A DNA stretch of 64,000 bases, taken from contig JAQWMR010000016.1 of the NCBI GenBank assembly GCA_029246685.1, forward strand, positions 310,001 to 374,000, read 5' to 3'. The stretch comes from Acidimicrobiales bacterium (GTDB lineage: Bacteria; Actinomycetota; Acidimicrobiia; Acidimicrobiales; Aldehydirespiratoraceae). A program made the position numbers and the translations under genes. Below are positions 24,310-32,834 of the stretch, in pieces. Under the pieces are notes generated by a model that made no database searches, was not told the origin of the DNA, and was given only the letters and a program-made list of their open reading frames with translations. How positions within the stretch are numbered: position 1 is the stretch's first letter; each line of letters begins with the position of its first letter.

Positions 24310-25026
24310 ATGCGCAAACGCCGAGTTGTGGTCACCGTCCTTGCTGTCATGGTGAGCATTCCTGCGATGCAGGGGCCTGCCGCCGCGGATTGTGCCGGGC
24401 CGACCCCCGAACTCGAGGCCGGGGAGTATCTCCCGGGCGAGCCAGTGCCGGTTTCCGGGCAGTGGTTCGGCGACAACTGCTACGACACCGGCCCACCGCC
24501 CGAAGGCGAGGACGTGCTGGGCAAGCCCATCGCTGACATCGACGTCTGATTCGTCCAGGGCGAGACCGAATGGCTCGTCGCTCGCGGCGGCGCCGATTCG
24601 GAGTACGCATGGTCGGCAGCGCCGGCCGTTCCCCACGATGCGACGCCCGGAGAACTCAACGTCGTTCTCCGCTACTCCGGCTGGGGCGGACAACCGCAGG
24701 AGTGGGATCTGGGGACGATCACCGTCCTCGAGGGCGAACCCGTGGGTACAGCAGCCACGGAACCGTTGACCTTCGGGCCCAGCAGCCTCGAACGCCCAGT
24801 GGACGAGGCGCCCGACCCTCTTGACGAACCGGAGCAGGGCGCCGTGCCGGCCGAGGAACCTCCGGTTGAGGCCGAGGTGCCCGTCGAAGATCCCGAGACT
24901 GAACCGACGCCGGAGCCTGAGCCAGGCGATGACAAGTCGACCGATCGTGGCCGCAATATCACCATCGGTGTGGCCATCGCCGCAGCCGCAGTCGGCGGTC
25001 TGCTCGTGCTCTCGAAGAAGCGCTAG
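24310..25026 (+). pseudogene. Secreted, C-terminally anchored protein gene interrupted by in-frame TGA
   Basis: Reading from ATG 24310 gives a signal peptide (VVTVLAVMVSIPAMQGPAAA) and 79 residues up to TGA at 24547. Without a shift, the same frame then continues for another 158 residues of plausible protein: a beta-rich stretch, a Pro/Glu-rich stalk and a C-terminal membrane helix followed by KKR. The layout is that of a wall-side protein with a membrane anchor. The TGA context (IADIDV/FVQGETEW) has no cysteine partner, so a nonsense mutation or base error is more likely than selenocysteine. A G-loop hairpin does follow the codon. The stop overlaps the convergent M90 remnant through a shared CTAG. 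Confidence 0.7.
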
Positions 25027-25225
25027 CCCGCCGGGTCCTGGTCGAAGTAGCCGGCCAACGCGGCATAGAGATCAGGGTCGCGGTCGAGCAACTCGTCGCC
25101 CCGTTCGAAGAAATCCTCCGTGGCTTCCGCAAAGAACTCCACCGGGCTTGTCGCCCCGTACTTGTCGATGAGCATCTGCCGTCGACGCCGCCCCCTGGCC
25201 TTGCGAAGCCGCCGATACGACCGCC
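25023..25225 (-). pseudogene. C-terminal remnant of an M90 (MtfA-like) peptidase gene
   Basis: Only the last 65 or so codons remain. They encode [16 protein letters not shown] followed by [20 protein letters not shown] and a tail ending in AGYFDQDPAG, which is the typical C-terminus of MtfA/M90 zinc peptidases. The HExxH active site and everything N-terminal is missing. Upstream on this strand the similarity stops at about 25225-25248, exactly where the C-terminal end of a DNA ligase begins on the opposite strand. This is a deletion or inversion scar, or an assembly join. Confidence 0.7.
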
Positions 25226-25248
25226 CTGCGGCCTCGGGCCGCCGCGAG

Positions 25249-25572
25249 GGCTGGCTGAGCAACATCCACATGGGCGCCCGAAACCCGGACGACGGCTCGT
25301 TCGTGATGGTCGGGAAGACCTTCAAGGGGATGACCGACGAGATGCTGCGGTGGCAGACCGAGCGCTTCGGCGAGCTGGCTATCGACGACAACGGTTGGCA
25401 AGTGATGCTCCAGCCGGAACAGGTCGTGGAGATCGCGCTCGACGGGGTGCAGCGCTCGACGAAGTACGCCGGGGGTGTCGCCCTCCGGTTCGCCCGAGTG
25501 GTCCGCTACCGCGATGACAAGACGCCCGCGGAGGCCGACTCCATCGCGACCGTTCAGGCCATGCTCGGATGA
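25249..25572 (+). pseudogene. C-terminal remnant of an ATP-dependent DNA ligase gene
   Basis: About 107 codons remain, beginning [16 protein letters not shown] and containing [19 protein letters not shown] and [20 protein letters not shown]. These are the end of the adenylation domain and the OB-fold of LigB-type ATP-dependent ligases. The catalytic lysine and most of the nucleotidyltransferase domain are absent. No start codon belonging to the family is near. The 3' end overlaps the next gene by ATGA, which shows the ancestral operon order is kept downstream of the break. Confidence 0.78.
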
Positions 25573-25982
25573 CGAACCGTCAGAAGAAGGCGATGGCCTT
25601 CATCGGAGCACTGCTCCTCGTCTGTGGCCTCGGGCTGTGGTTCGTCAACACCGAGTCGCTGTCGTTCCCCTACCAGGACGAGGCGATCGTGCTCGCTCAA
25701 GGCGAGACCGTCGACATCGACATAGAGGGAAACTGCCTGCCGAACCTTTCGATCCGCTACCGCTCGTCATTTCTCGGCCGCTGACAGCAGACGCACGTCA
25801 ACAGCCGACCCGACATCATCCGCTGGTACGACATCAGCAGCCGCTCGTACGCCTCAACGTTGGAGTGTCGAAGCGGCCCGTGGACCGTCGGCGCACCGGA
25901 GGACTCCGAGCCGGGGCGGATCGCCGTCTGCGGATCAGGAAACGGGCACTGTGTCGAGATCCGTGTCGTTCGGGCAGACTGA
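25569..25982 (+). pseudogene. Small membrane-anchored protein gene interrupted by in-frame TGA
   Basis: The frame from ATG 25569 encodes an N-terminal membrane helix (AMAFIGALLLVCGLGLWFV) and 71 residues up to TGA at 25782. The same frame then runs on for 65 codons of protein-like sequence with paired cysteines (TLECRSGPW, IAVCGSGNGHCVEI), to a TGA at 25982. It looks like one 137-codon gene with a nonsense codon at position 72. The sequence after the TGA forms no convincing SECIS hairpin. The family is unknown to me. It overlaps the ligase remnant by 4 nt. Confidence 0.6.
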
Positions 25983-25987
25983 GCGCC

Positions 25988-26245
25988 ATGCCGGATGTCG
26001 CCCCCCTCGAGACCACCACGACAACCGAGGAGACCGTCACCAATCCGGTGACCGATGACGGCGACCACGATCGCTTCGCGCACTACGCCCGCAAGGCCGA
26101 CATCACCCGAGCCACCGTCGAAGGCACGCCGGTGATGGCGATCTGCGGAAAGGTCTGGGTGCCGAGCCGGGACCCATCGAAGTACCCGATCTGCAAGACG
26201 TGCGCGGACATCAAGTCCAAACTCGACACCCGCAACAACAACTAG
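25988..26245 (+). CDS. DUF3039 family protein
   Basis: The 85-residue protein matches the actinobacterial DUF3039 pattern. A variable Thr-rich N-terminus leads into GDHDRFAHYARKADI, then VMAICGKVWVPSRDPSKYP and a CKTC metal-binding-like pair. The cysteines (ICGK and CKTC) probably bind zinc. Function is unknown; the family is nearly confined to Actinomycetota, which supports the taxonomic reading. It begins 5 nt after the interrupted small membrane gene. Confidence 0.85.
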   Translation: MPDVAPLETTTTTEETVTNPVTDDGDHDRFAHYARKADITRATVEGTPVMAICGKVWVPSRDPSKYPICKTCADIKSKLDTRNNN

Positions 26246-26269
26246 TTCGCCAGAGAAAGCAGAACTCCA

Positions 26270-27187
26270 ATGAAGATCTCGATCAACGGCAGCTCCGAGC
26301 TGATGCATGCGGACATTCCCCGTCTCGTCGCGCACGCGAAGGCCGCGGCCGAGGACGGCATGTCGGGCTGGTGGCTCGCGCAGGTCGGCCTCGTCGACGC
26401 GCTCACCGTCCTGGCCCTCGCCGGCGAGAGCACTGGCGACATGGAGCTCGGCACGGCGGTGAACGCAACGTTCCCGATCCACCCCACCGCTCTGGCCTCA
26501 AAGGCACTCACGACGCAGGCCGCCGTCGGCGGGCGTCTCACCCTCGGACTCGGCGTGAACCACGCTCCGGTCGTCGACCACACGTGGGGCATGGCGTTCG
26601 AGAAACCCATTCGCCACATGCGCGACTACCTCTCCTGCCTGCAGCCGCTCCTCGAAACCGGCGCCTCGGACTACGCGGGCGAGGACTACACAGCTCGGTT
26701 CGAAGGCGTGCGTCCCGCTCAGCAGACGCCGGGGCTCGTGCTCGCGGCCATGGGGCCGCAGATGCTCAAGGTCGCCGGCGCCCGCACCGACGGCACGCTG
26801 CTCTGGATGACCGGTGAGAAGGCCATCGCCTCGCAGATCGCGCCGAAGGTCACCGAAGCCGCCGCGGCGGCCGATCGAGTTGCGCCGCGGGTCATCTGCT
26901 CGCTGCCCATCGCCGTCACCGACGACGAGGGCGGCATGCGCGACTTCGTCGGGCAGATCCTTGCCGGCTACGGCGATCTTCCGTCGTACCGAGCGATGAT
27001 GGACATCGATGGCCACGCCGGTCCGGGCGAAGCGATGATCTGCGGCGACGAGGCTTCCGTGCGCCAGCAGCTGGCTGCGCTCGAAGCCGTCGGCGCGACC
27101 GAATTCGCGGCCGCGGAGATCGGTGGCAGCAGCGAGGACTTCGCTCGCACCCGGGCCCTTCTCCGCGAGGTCAACGCCGCAGGCTGA
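26270..27187 (+). CDS. LLM-class F420-dependent oxidoreductase
   Basis: The 305-residue protein has the luciferase-like monooxygenase TIM-barrel pattern of the TIGR03564/TIGR03621-like F420 group. MELGTAVNATFPIHP, GRLTLGLGVNHAPVVDHTWG, PIRHMRDYLSCLQPLL, LAAMGPQMLKVAGARTDGTLLWMTG and SYRAMMDIDGHAGP are all present. Such enzymes move hydride between F420 and unidentified organic substrates. Another member of the same group is at 59299-60195. It stands alone between DUF3039 and the diguanylate cyclase. Confidence 0.9.
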   Translation: MKISINGSSELMHADIPRLVAHAKAAAEDGMSGWWLAQVGLVDALTVLALAGESTGDMELGTAVNATFPIHPTALASKALTTQAAVGGRLTLGLGVNHAPVVDHTWGMAFEKPIRHMRDYLSCLQPLLETGASDYAGEDYTARFEGVRPAQQTPGLVLAAMGPQMLKVAGARTDGTLLWMTGEKAIASQIAPKVTEAAAAADRVAPRVICSLPIAVTDDEGGMRDFVGQILAGYGDLPSYRAMMDIDGHAGPGEAMICGDEASVRQQLAALEAVGATEFAAAEIGGSSEDFARTRALLREVNAAG

Positions 27188-27223
27188 GGTTCACTTCGGC
27201 CGATTCCTGCCGATGGGAACCAC

Positions 27224-29026
27224 ATGGTCCGCCGCGCCCGCGCTGCCGTTTCCCGGTTCGCTCCGCAACTCATGGTCGTCGCGCTTCTCGCGCTCGTCCT
27301 CCTGAGCAGCGCGCCAGCCGTCGCGCAAGACGGGGACCAGGGACCGCTCGAACTCCTCGAGGAACCGCCGTTCGGCGCACCCGACCCGAACCAGCCGCCA
27401 TTCCCGAACGACTTTCCCGAGGGCTTCCCGGACATCGCGGACATGTGGGACCCGATCCTGTCGGACGCTGCACTCGCCGAGCTGTTCCTGGAGATCGCCC
27501 TCCTCGACCATCTCGACGCCTTCACTGCAGCGCCACCAGAGTTCGTCTCGATCCGCAACGCGTACAGCCCATGGCCGGCGGACGCGAGCCGCGAGGACGT
27601 CGTCGAGCTGTTGAAGGTGGTCGACCGACGGCTCGCCGAGATCAAGAACGACATCAACGACGTCATCGGACCAGTCCCCTCCCTGGCCAGGCCGCTCGAC
27701 GAAATCAGCCAGAACGACATGATCCGAATCATCGATGGTGTGACCGACGTGGTTCCGAGCGGCCCGTACGTCGGCGCGGTCCACGACCTCCTGACGCTCG
27801 GCGACGCCGCTGCGTTGAGAGAGATCGGGGAACTGCAGAGCGTCGTCGACGAGATCCTCCCGTTGGCGCTCGCCGACCTCGCCGACTCGGCGGACATTCC
27901 GGTGCTGCATCAGCAGGTCGGCGACCTCCAGAACCAGAACGCCGTGATCCAAACGCGGCTCGACGCGCTGGACGGCGGCGAAGGCGGCAACGGTTCGCCG
28001 TGGCTGACGATTCTGGCGATCGCCGGGGTCGGCCTCCTTGCCGGGGTTGTCCTCAGCATGCTGCTGCTGCGCCGCCGACGGGGCGGCCGCCCGCCGGCGA
28101 ACGACCGCATCACCGAGCAGATCTTCGAGGCACATCGCCGCCTCTCAGGCGCACTCGATGAGGACCACGTCGCCGAGATCGGCACCGCCACTGCTGCGCA
28201 GATCACCGACTCGCTCGATGCGATGGTCTTCCGAGTCGCCGATGACGGCATTCGCCGCACCGGGCAGGACAACGTGATCACTCGCTCCGCCCTCATGCGA
28301 GTGGTCGAGACCGCCCAACCACTCATGGACGAAGTCGTCGGCGACGCGGCCGCCGGGACTGCCGCCGTCTGCGTCGTGCCGCTAGTGAGCGACTCGATGA
28401 TGACCGGCATCCTCGCTGTCCGTCGGGAACTCGATCGACCGTACGACAACGACGACCGCCACCAGCTCGAGCTGCTCGCCCCCGCCCGCGGTGGCGCGCT
28501 GCTGTCCGCCGATCAGCTCGACTCGTTCGAGAACCTGGCGATGGTGAACGGACTCACGTCGCTCGGCAACCGGCGGCGCCTCGACGGCGACCTGGAGACG
28601 GCGCTGGCGTCGGCGCTCGCGAACGACCTCCCGGTGGCCTTCGCGATGATCGACGTCGACCACTTCAAACAGTTCAACGACACCCACGGCCACGAAGCGG
28701 GCGACGTTGCGCTGCAGACCGTCGCACGAGTCATCGAACGCCACGTCCGAGCAAGCGACATTGTGTATCGCTATGGCGGCGAGGAGTTCTCCGTTCTGCT
28801 CCCGGGAGCCACCGTCGAGGAGGCTCGGCAGGCCGGCGAACGGATGCGCGCCGCGATCGAGCATGCGGGTATCGCCGGCGGCGGGAGCCAGCCAGGCGGA
28901 TGCCTGACCATCTCCGTGGGCATTTCGACACTCGAGTCCGGGCCGGCCGAAGAGCTGAAGAGCCGAGCCGACGAGGCGCTCTACGAAGCGAAGGCCGCGG
29001 GCCGGAACCGCAGCATTCTCGCCTGA
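27224..29026 (+). CDS. Membrane diguanylate cyclase (sensor-TM-GAF-GGDEF)
   Basis: The 600-residue protein starts with a signal peptide or TM segment (residues 13-33). A 220-residue exterior region with helical, coiled-coil-like stretches follows, then a transmembrane helix at about 260-282, a GAF-like domain (about 300-430) and a C-terminal GGDEF domain. The active site reads RYGGEEF (about 516-522), and the inhibitory I-site RASD lies five residues before it, so feedback control by c-di-GMP is expected. Substrate-binding DHFKQFNDTHGHEAGD is intact. It should synthesise c-di-GMP in response to an external signal. No EAL domain is attached. Confidence 0.92.
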   Translation: MVRRARAAVSRFAPQLMVVALLALVLLSSAPAVAQDGDQGPLELLEEPPFGAPDPNQPPFPNDFPEGFPDIADMWDPILSDAALAELFLEIALLDHLDAFTAAPPEFVSIRNAYSPWPADASREDVVELLKVVDRRLAEIKNDINDVIGPVPSLARPLDEISQNDMIRIIDGVTDVVPSGPYVGAVHDLLTLGDAAALREIGELQSVVDEILPLALADLADSADIPVLHQQVGDLQNQNAVIQTRLDALDGGEGGNGSPWLTILAIAGVGLLAGVVLSMLLLRRRRGGRPPANDRITEQIFEAHRRLSGALDEDHVAEIGTATAAQITDSLDAMVFRVADDGIRRTGQDNVITRSALMRVVETAQPLMDEVVGDAAAGTAAVCVVPLVSDSMMTGILAVRRELDRPYDNDDRHQLELLAPARGGALLSADQLDSFENLAMVNGLTSLGNRRRLDGDLETALASALANDLPVAFAMIDVDHFKQFNDTHGHEAGDVALQTVARVIERHVRASDIVYRYGGEEFSVLLPGATVEEARQAGERMRAAIEHAGIAGGGSQPGGCLTISVGISTLESGPAEELKSRADEALYEAKAAGRNRSILA

Positions 29027-29130
29027 GGAACCGGCGACCGAACCGTGCAAACGGGCCGGTGACCTGCGAGGATCAGAGCCGCGTCGGCAATAAGGGCCCG
29101 GCGCCGAAGTTCGCGCATCAGGAGTTCATT

Positions 29131-29577
29131 GTGAAGGTCGCTGTCGTCTACGAAAGCCGCACCGGCAACACCGCCCGTGCCGCAGAACTGATCGGCGCCG
29201 CCGCCGAGTCGCTCGGGCACGAGGTGGGTGTCTGGCCGTCGCGCCATGCGAACCTGGACTTCCTGACGGAGGCCGACATGGTCTTCATGGGGACCTGGAC
29301 CGACGGCATCGTCATCGGCGGCCATCGCCCCGGCGATGCAGGCCGCCTGCTCGACCTCCCCGGGATCTGGGGCAAGCCCACAGCGGGATTTCTCACCTAC
29401 GCGATCCACGCCGGCAAGGTCATCGACGGGCTGGCCGACGTCGTGAAGCTGCGCGGCGGCGACTGGATCGGCGGCAACATCTTCAAGCGCAACAAACTCC
29501 CGGACGGGATCGCCGGGTACGTCGTGGCCGCCCTCGACGAGGCGGCTGACCGCCTCAGCATCGCCGCCGACGCATGA
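29131..29577 (+). CDS. Flavodoxin-domain protein
   Basis: The 148-residue protein starts VKVAVVYESRTGNTARAAE, the flavodoxin FMN-phosphate loop (SRTGNT). It continues with MVFMGTWTDGIVIGG and FLTYAIHAGKVIDGLAD, which contact the flavin ring in such folds. It likely carries electrons or acts as a small flavin reductase. The GTG at 29131 is chosen because AGGAG precedes it at the right distance and the FMN motif must be N-terminal. It overlaps the next gene by ATGA, so the two are coupled. Confidence 0.82.
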   Translation: MKVAVVYESRTGNTARAAELIGAAAESLGHEVGVWPSRHANLDFLTEADMVFMGTWTDGIVIGGHRPGDAGRLLDLPGIWGKPTAGFLTYAIHAGKVIDGLADVVKLRGGDWIGGNIFKRNKLPDGIAGYVVAALDEAADRLSIAADA

Positions 29578-30653
29578 CCCGGCGCGTCGTCGTCTGGGGC
29601 ACCGGCAACGTCGGTCGCACCTCCATCCGCACCGTGCTCGCCCACGCCGACCTCGAGTTGGTCGACGTGATCGTCCATGCGCCGGAGAAGGTCGGGCGTG
29701 ATGCCGGCGAGCTCGCCGACATCGGCACGACGGGAGTGCTCGCCACCGACGACATCCAAGCAGTTCTCGATCGTGGCCCTGACGCGATTGTCTACGCGGC
29801 GAGCGGCGACACCCGCCCGGCCGAGGCACTCGACGATGTTCTGCGCACGCTTCGGGCGGGGGCCAGCGTCGTCACCCCCGCCATCTACGGCCTCCTGCAT
29901 CCGGCGTCGGCCGATCCGCGGCTGCGGGCTCAGGTCGACGAAGCCTGCGAGGAGGGTGGATCGAGCTTCTACGTCTCCGGCATCGACCCGGGCTGGGCAC
30001 AGGACATCCTGCCGCTGCTCATCTCCGGCGTCGGCGGACAGATCGACGAGATCCGGATGCAGGAGCTCTTCGACTACTCGACGTACGACGCACCGGAGAT
30101 AGTTCGCGAGGTGATCGGTTTCGGGAAGCCGATGGACTTCCTGCCACCCATGCTGATCCCGTCGGTGCCCACCATGATCTGGGGCCCGATGATCCGCACG
30201 GTCGCCGACGGTCTCGGCGTCGAACTCGACGACATCACCGAGTCGGTCGAACGGCTTCCGCTCGAGGCCGACGTGGAAACGATCCAGGGCCTGTTCGAGG
30301 CCGGTACCCAGGGCGCATTCCGCTTCGAGGTGACCGGTATCGTGGACGGCGCGCCCCGACTCGTCGTCGAACACGTCACCCGTATCTCGCCGGAACTCGT
30401 CCCCCACTGGCCCCAGCCCGGTCCGGGAAAGGCCGGCGAACATCGCCTCGTCATCGAAGGGCGACCGCGGATCGAGCTGTCGATCCACGCCACGGACGGC
30501 ACCGACAACCCGGCCGACGGCGGCAATGCAACTGCGGCCGCCCGCCTCGTGAACGCCATCCCCGCCTTGGTTGACGCCGCTCCCGGCGTCAAGGGAACCG
30601 GCGATCTGCCGCCCGTCGTAGGTGGCGGGCTCGGCGCAGTTCTGCCGGCCTGA
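29574..30653 (+). CDS. Dihydrodipicolinate reductase-like NAD(P)-dependent dehydrogenase
   Basis: The 359-residue protein has an N-terminal Rossmann motif VVVWGTGNVGRTS and the layout of DapB-like or 2,4-diaminopentanoate-dehydrogenase-like enzymes common in mycobacteria: DAIVYAASGDTRP, GIDPGWAQDILPLL and a C-terminal RLVNAIPALVDAAPGV. True DapB is shorter (about 245-270), so this is a paralogous family with an unknown substrate. It is translationally coupled to the flavodoxin gene, which suggests a shared redox step. Confidence 0.85.
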   Translation: MTRRVVVWGTGNVGRTSIRTVLAHADLELVDVIVHAPEKVGRDAGELADIGTTGVLATDDIQAVLDRGPDAIVYAASGDTRPAEALDDVLRTLRAGASVVTPAIYGLLHPASADPRLRAQVDEACEEGGSSFYVSGIDPGWAQDILPLLISGVGGQIDEIRMQELFDYSTYDAPEIVREVIGFGKPMDFLPPMLIPSVPTMIWGPMIRTVADGLGVELDDITESVERLPLEADVETIQGLFEAGTQGAFRFEVTGIVDGAPRLVVEHVTRISPELVPHWPQPGPGKAGEHRLVIEGRPRIELSIHATDGTDNPADGGNATAAARLVNAIPALVDAAPGVKGTGDLPPVVGGGLGAVLPA

Positions 30654-30769
30654 CGAGCGCGAGTACTCTTTTCAGTACCCAGCGCCACGTTTCAGATTGG
30701 TGACGATCGGGAACCTCGCGGTGACGACGAGCGTCTTGAATGCGACCCTTCTCTTCGAGGCACCTCCCC

Positions 30770-31156
30770 ATGCGTACTCATCTTCAAGGAATCACTCTTC
30801 TCGCATTGTTGCTGGCGGCCGTCTGGGGCGCCGTGCAGCTCGCGTCCCCCGCCCTGAGCAGCGCGCTCGGCGAGGACGGCGCCGTCGTCGCGGAGTCGAG
30901 TGACGACCGCATCGACCTCACGGCCGACTCCGAACCCGAAGCACCGCTCACCGACCCCGAAAAGCTCCGCCTCCAGTTCAACCTCTTGCGAGGCGGGTTC
31001 TTCGAGGACATCAACGCGGTCGACGGCTACATCGGCCCCGGAACTCGCAAGGCGATGGCGGAGGCCGCCCAGGCCTGGGGGCTCGACGCTCCAAGCGACC
31101 GAGAGCTCTTCGACCATACCGAGCTCCTCTACGCCGACCAGCTGTTCCTCGGTTGA
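30770..31156 (+). CDS. Secreted or anchored protein with a peptidoglycan-binding-like domain
   Basis: The 128-residue product has an N-terminal membrane/signal segment (HLQGITLLALLLAAVWGAVQ). A linker and a C-terminal region with DINAVDGYIGPGTRKAMAEA resemble the PG_binding_1 repeat (VDGxxGPxTxxA). It probably sits at the cell wall. The ATG at 30770 gives a clean signal segment. About 115 bp of DNA before it carries no other gene and no clear regulatory motif. Confidence 0.65.
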   Translation: MRTHLQGITLLALLLAAVWGAVQLASPALSSALGEDGAVVAESSDDRIDLTADSEPEAPLTDPEKLRLQFNLLRGGFFEDINAVDGYIGPGTRKAMAEAAQAWGLDAPSDRELFDHTELLYADQLFLG

Positions 31157-31186
31157 CCCTCGCTGTCATCGCGCCATGATGGCTGC

Positions 31187-32034
31187 GTGAGCGACGCCCC
31201 ACCCGAGCCGACCGCGGCGATGACCTATCGCCCATCGCACCCGCTCGACATCGGGTTCGCGGTCCTCGGGGCGAAGACCGTGCGGCGCCGCGCGGGCGTC
31301 TACTGGTGGACCACCGAGACCCCAGAAGGCAGCGCGGTCGTCACGTTCCGCGAGGGCTCCGGTCTCGTTCGAGCCGACAGCTGGGCCCCGGCACCGACTG
31401 GGCGCTGACGCAGCTGCCGGCGCTGCTCGGCGCTGACGACGACCCGTCCGACTTCCGAACCGACCACCCCGCGCTGCGCAACCTGGCCAGCCAGTTCACG
31501 TCACTGCGAATCGGTGCGACCGGCCGGTGGTACGAAGCGCTGGCGACGTCCGCCATCGGCCAGCGAGTCGTCACCGCCGACGCGAGGGCCAGTCGGACGG
31601 CTCTGTCGACCCGCTACGGCAATCGGGCGCCGGTCGGCCCGGCCCATTCGTTCCCGTCGCCCGCCGCGCTCCTCGCCCTCGCTGATCACGAGTTCCACAC
31701 TGCGGGTATCGAACGCAGCCGAGCCCGGGTTCTGCGAGTGGCAGCGAAGTATGCGGACCGAATCGAACGCCTCCACGAGATCCCGGCTGCCGACGCGACC
31801 GAGTGGCTCCAACGGCTTCCCGGCATCGGTCCGTGGACGACGGGACTCACCACCGCAGTCGCGGGCGGTGATGCAAACGCCGTCCCCGTCGGCGACCTCC
31901 ACATTCCCCGCATGGTCAGCTCCGCGCTGACGGGCGAGGAAGGCGGCGATCAAGAGATGCTCGACGCGCTGGAGCCGTTCGCGGGGCATCGTCAGCGCGT
32001 GGTTCGGCTCGTGAAGATGGGCGGCGGCGGCTAA
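31187..32034 (+). pseudogene. AlkA-like DNA-3-methyladenine glycosylase gene with a frameshift
   Basis: The N-terminal 70 codons from GTG 31187 (RPSHPLDIGFAVLGAKT...) stop early in frame. From about 31385 the next frame continues GPGTDWALTQLPALLGADDD and then the HhH-GPD region (LQRLPGIGPWTTG, with the catalytic-type Asp in VPVGDLHIPRMV). Restoring one G in the run at about 31383-31386 gives SWGPGTDW, the usual sequence, in a single 282-codon frame. The product would remove alkylated purines. The break is either a real mutation or a homopolymer error in the sequence. A second alkylation-repair gene converges on it. Confidence 0.78.
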
Positions 32035-32070
32035 GAGAACCACCGGCCCCAGCCGTTCCGCCATGACATA

Positions 32071-32140
32071 AGCCGGATTTGACGGCGAGGAGTCACGAGC
32101 CGGATTTGACGGCGGGGAGTCACTAGCCGGACCTGACGGC
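32071..32140. repeat. 27-bp tandem repeat overlapping a stop codon
   Basis: Three units begin at 32071, 32098 and 32125 (each AGCCGGA...TGACGGC), period 27 bp; the third is partial. Units one and two differ at one or two positions. The third encodes the last codons and TAG stop of the minus-strand AlkD-like gene, so the array looks like a duplication of that gene's 3' end, or a separate element that captured it. Confidence 0.75.
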
Positions 32141-32812
32141 CCGTCGCTGGCGATAGCCGACCGTCTTCTCGATGTAGTCGCAGGCATCAGGGGTGGAGCA
32201 GTTCGTCTCCCCATGGTCGACGACGACCTCGCCGATGTGGCGGCCCGCGCTCATCGCGAGCCGCTGAAGAGCAGCGTTGCGAAGGGCGATGCAGATGAGC
32301 GCCATGTTCATCTCGTGACGAACCCGATTGGGACGGTCGTGGATCTCCTCCTCGACCTGGCGGACGAGGCCTCGCAGGTCGGCGATCGACCACAGATCCT
32401 CGTCTTCACACGTGCGCGCGAGCACGCCCCAGCCGGCACTCGCGACCCATTCACCCTTGCGGTCGCGCCAGGCATCGCAGCGGCCTCCTGCCACGGGAGA
32501 CTCGGCAACGACATCCGCCACGGCGCCCGCCGTCTGATAACAGACGGCGGCGCGAGCCCAGCCGTCGGCCAGCTTGGTGGTGAACTCGCCCGGGTCGACC
32601 ACCTTCGCCGCCAGCATGCGCGCGTCGTGGTTGCCGCTGTCCCACAGCGCGAGGCCGAGCTCGTGGTCGGTCTTGATCTTCTTCTCGAGCTTGCCGAGCG
32701 CGCCGTAGCTCACACCGAACATCGGCTCCTGTGCGCCGTGTCGCGCGTAGATCTTGCGATTCTGCGCGGTGCCTTCGGCTTCGAGTGTCGACATGACCTC
32801 GTCGAGTTCCAT
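32123..32812 (-). CDS. DNA alkylation repair protein (AlkD-like HEAT-repeat family)
   Basis: The 229-residue helical protein matches the AlkD-like family: MSTLEAEGTAQNRKIYARHG at the N-terminus, then GVSYGALGKLEKKI and ALWDSGNHDARMLAAKVVDP. These are HEAT-like repeats that wrap alkylated DNA. This branch lacks a clear match to all catalytic residues of Bacillus AlkD, so activity is inferred. I chose the ATG at 32812; upstream codons overlap the next gene region. It converges with the AlkA-like gene, giving a small DNA-alkylation repair locus. Its 3' end lies in a tandem repeat. Confidence 0.78.
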   Translation of the reverse strand: MELDEVMSTLEAEGTAQNRKIYARHGAQEPMFGVSYGALGKLEKKIKTDHELGLALWDSGNHDARMLAAKVVDPGEFTTKLADGWARAAVCYQTAGAVADVVAESPVAGGRCDAWRDRKGEWVASAGWGVLARTCEDEDLWSIADLRGLVRQVEEEIHDRPNRVRHEMNMALICIALRNAALQRLAMSAGRHIGEVVVDHGETNCSTPDACDYIEKTVGYRQRRAVRSG

Positions 32813-32834
32813 TCCGGCGACGGTAGCCCGTGGA

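Noticed and set aside
25782..25830. SECIS element downstream of TGA in the small membrane gene
   Set aside because: No stem longer than 3-4 bp with a suitable loop was found in the 45 nt after the TGA.
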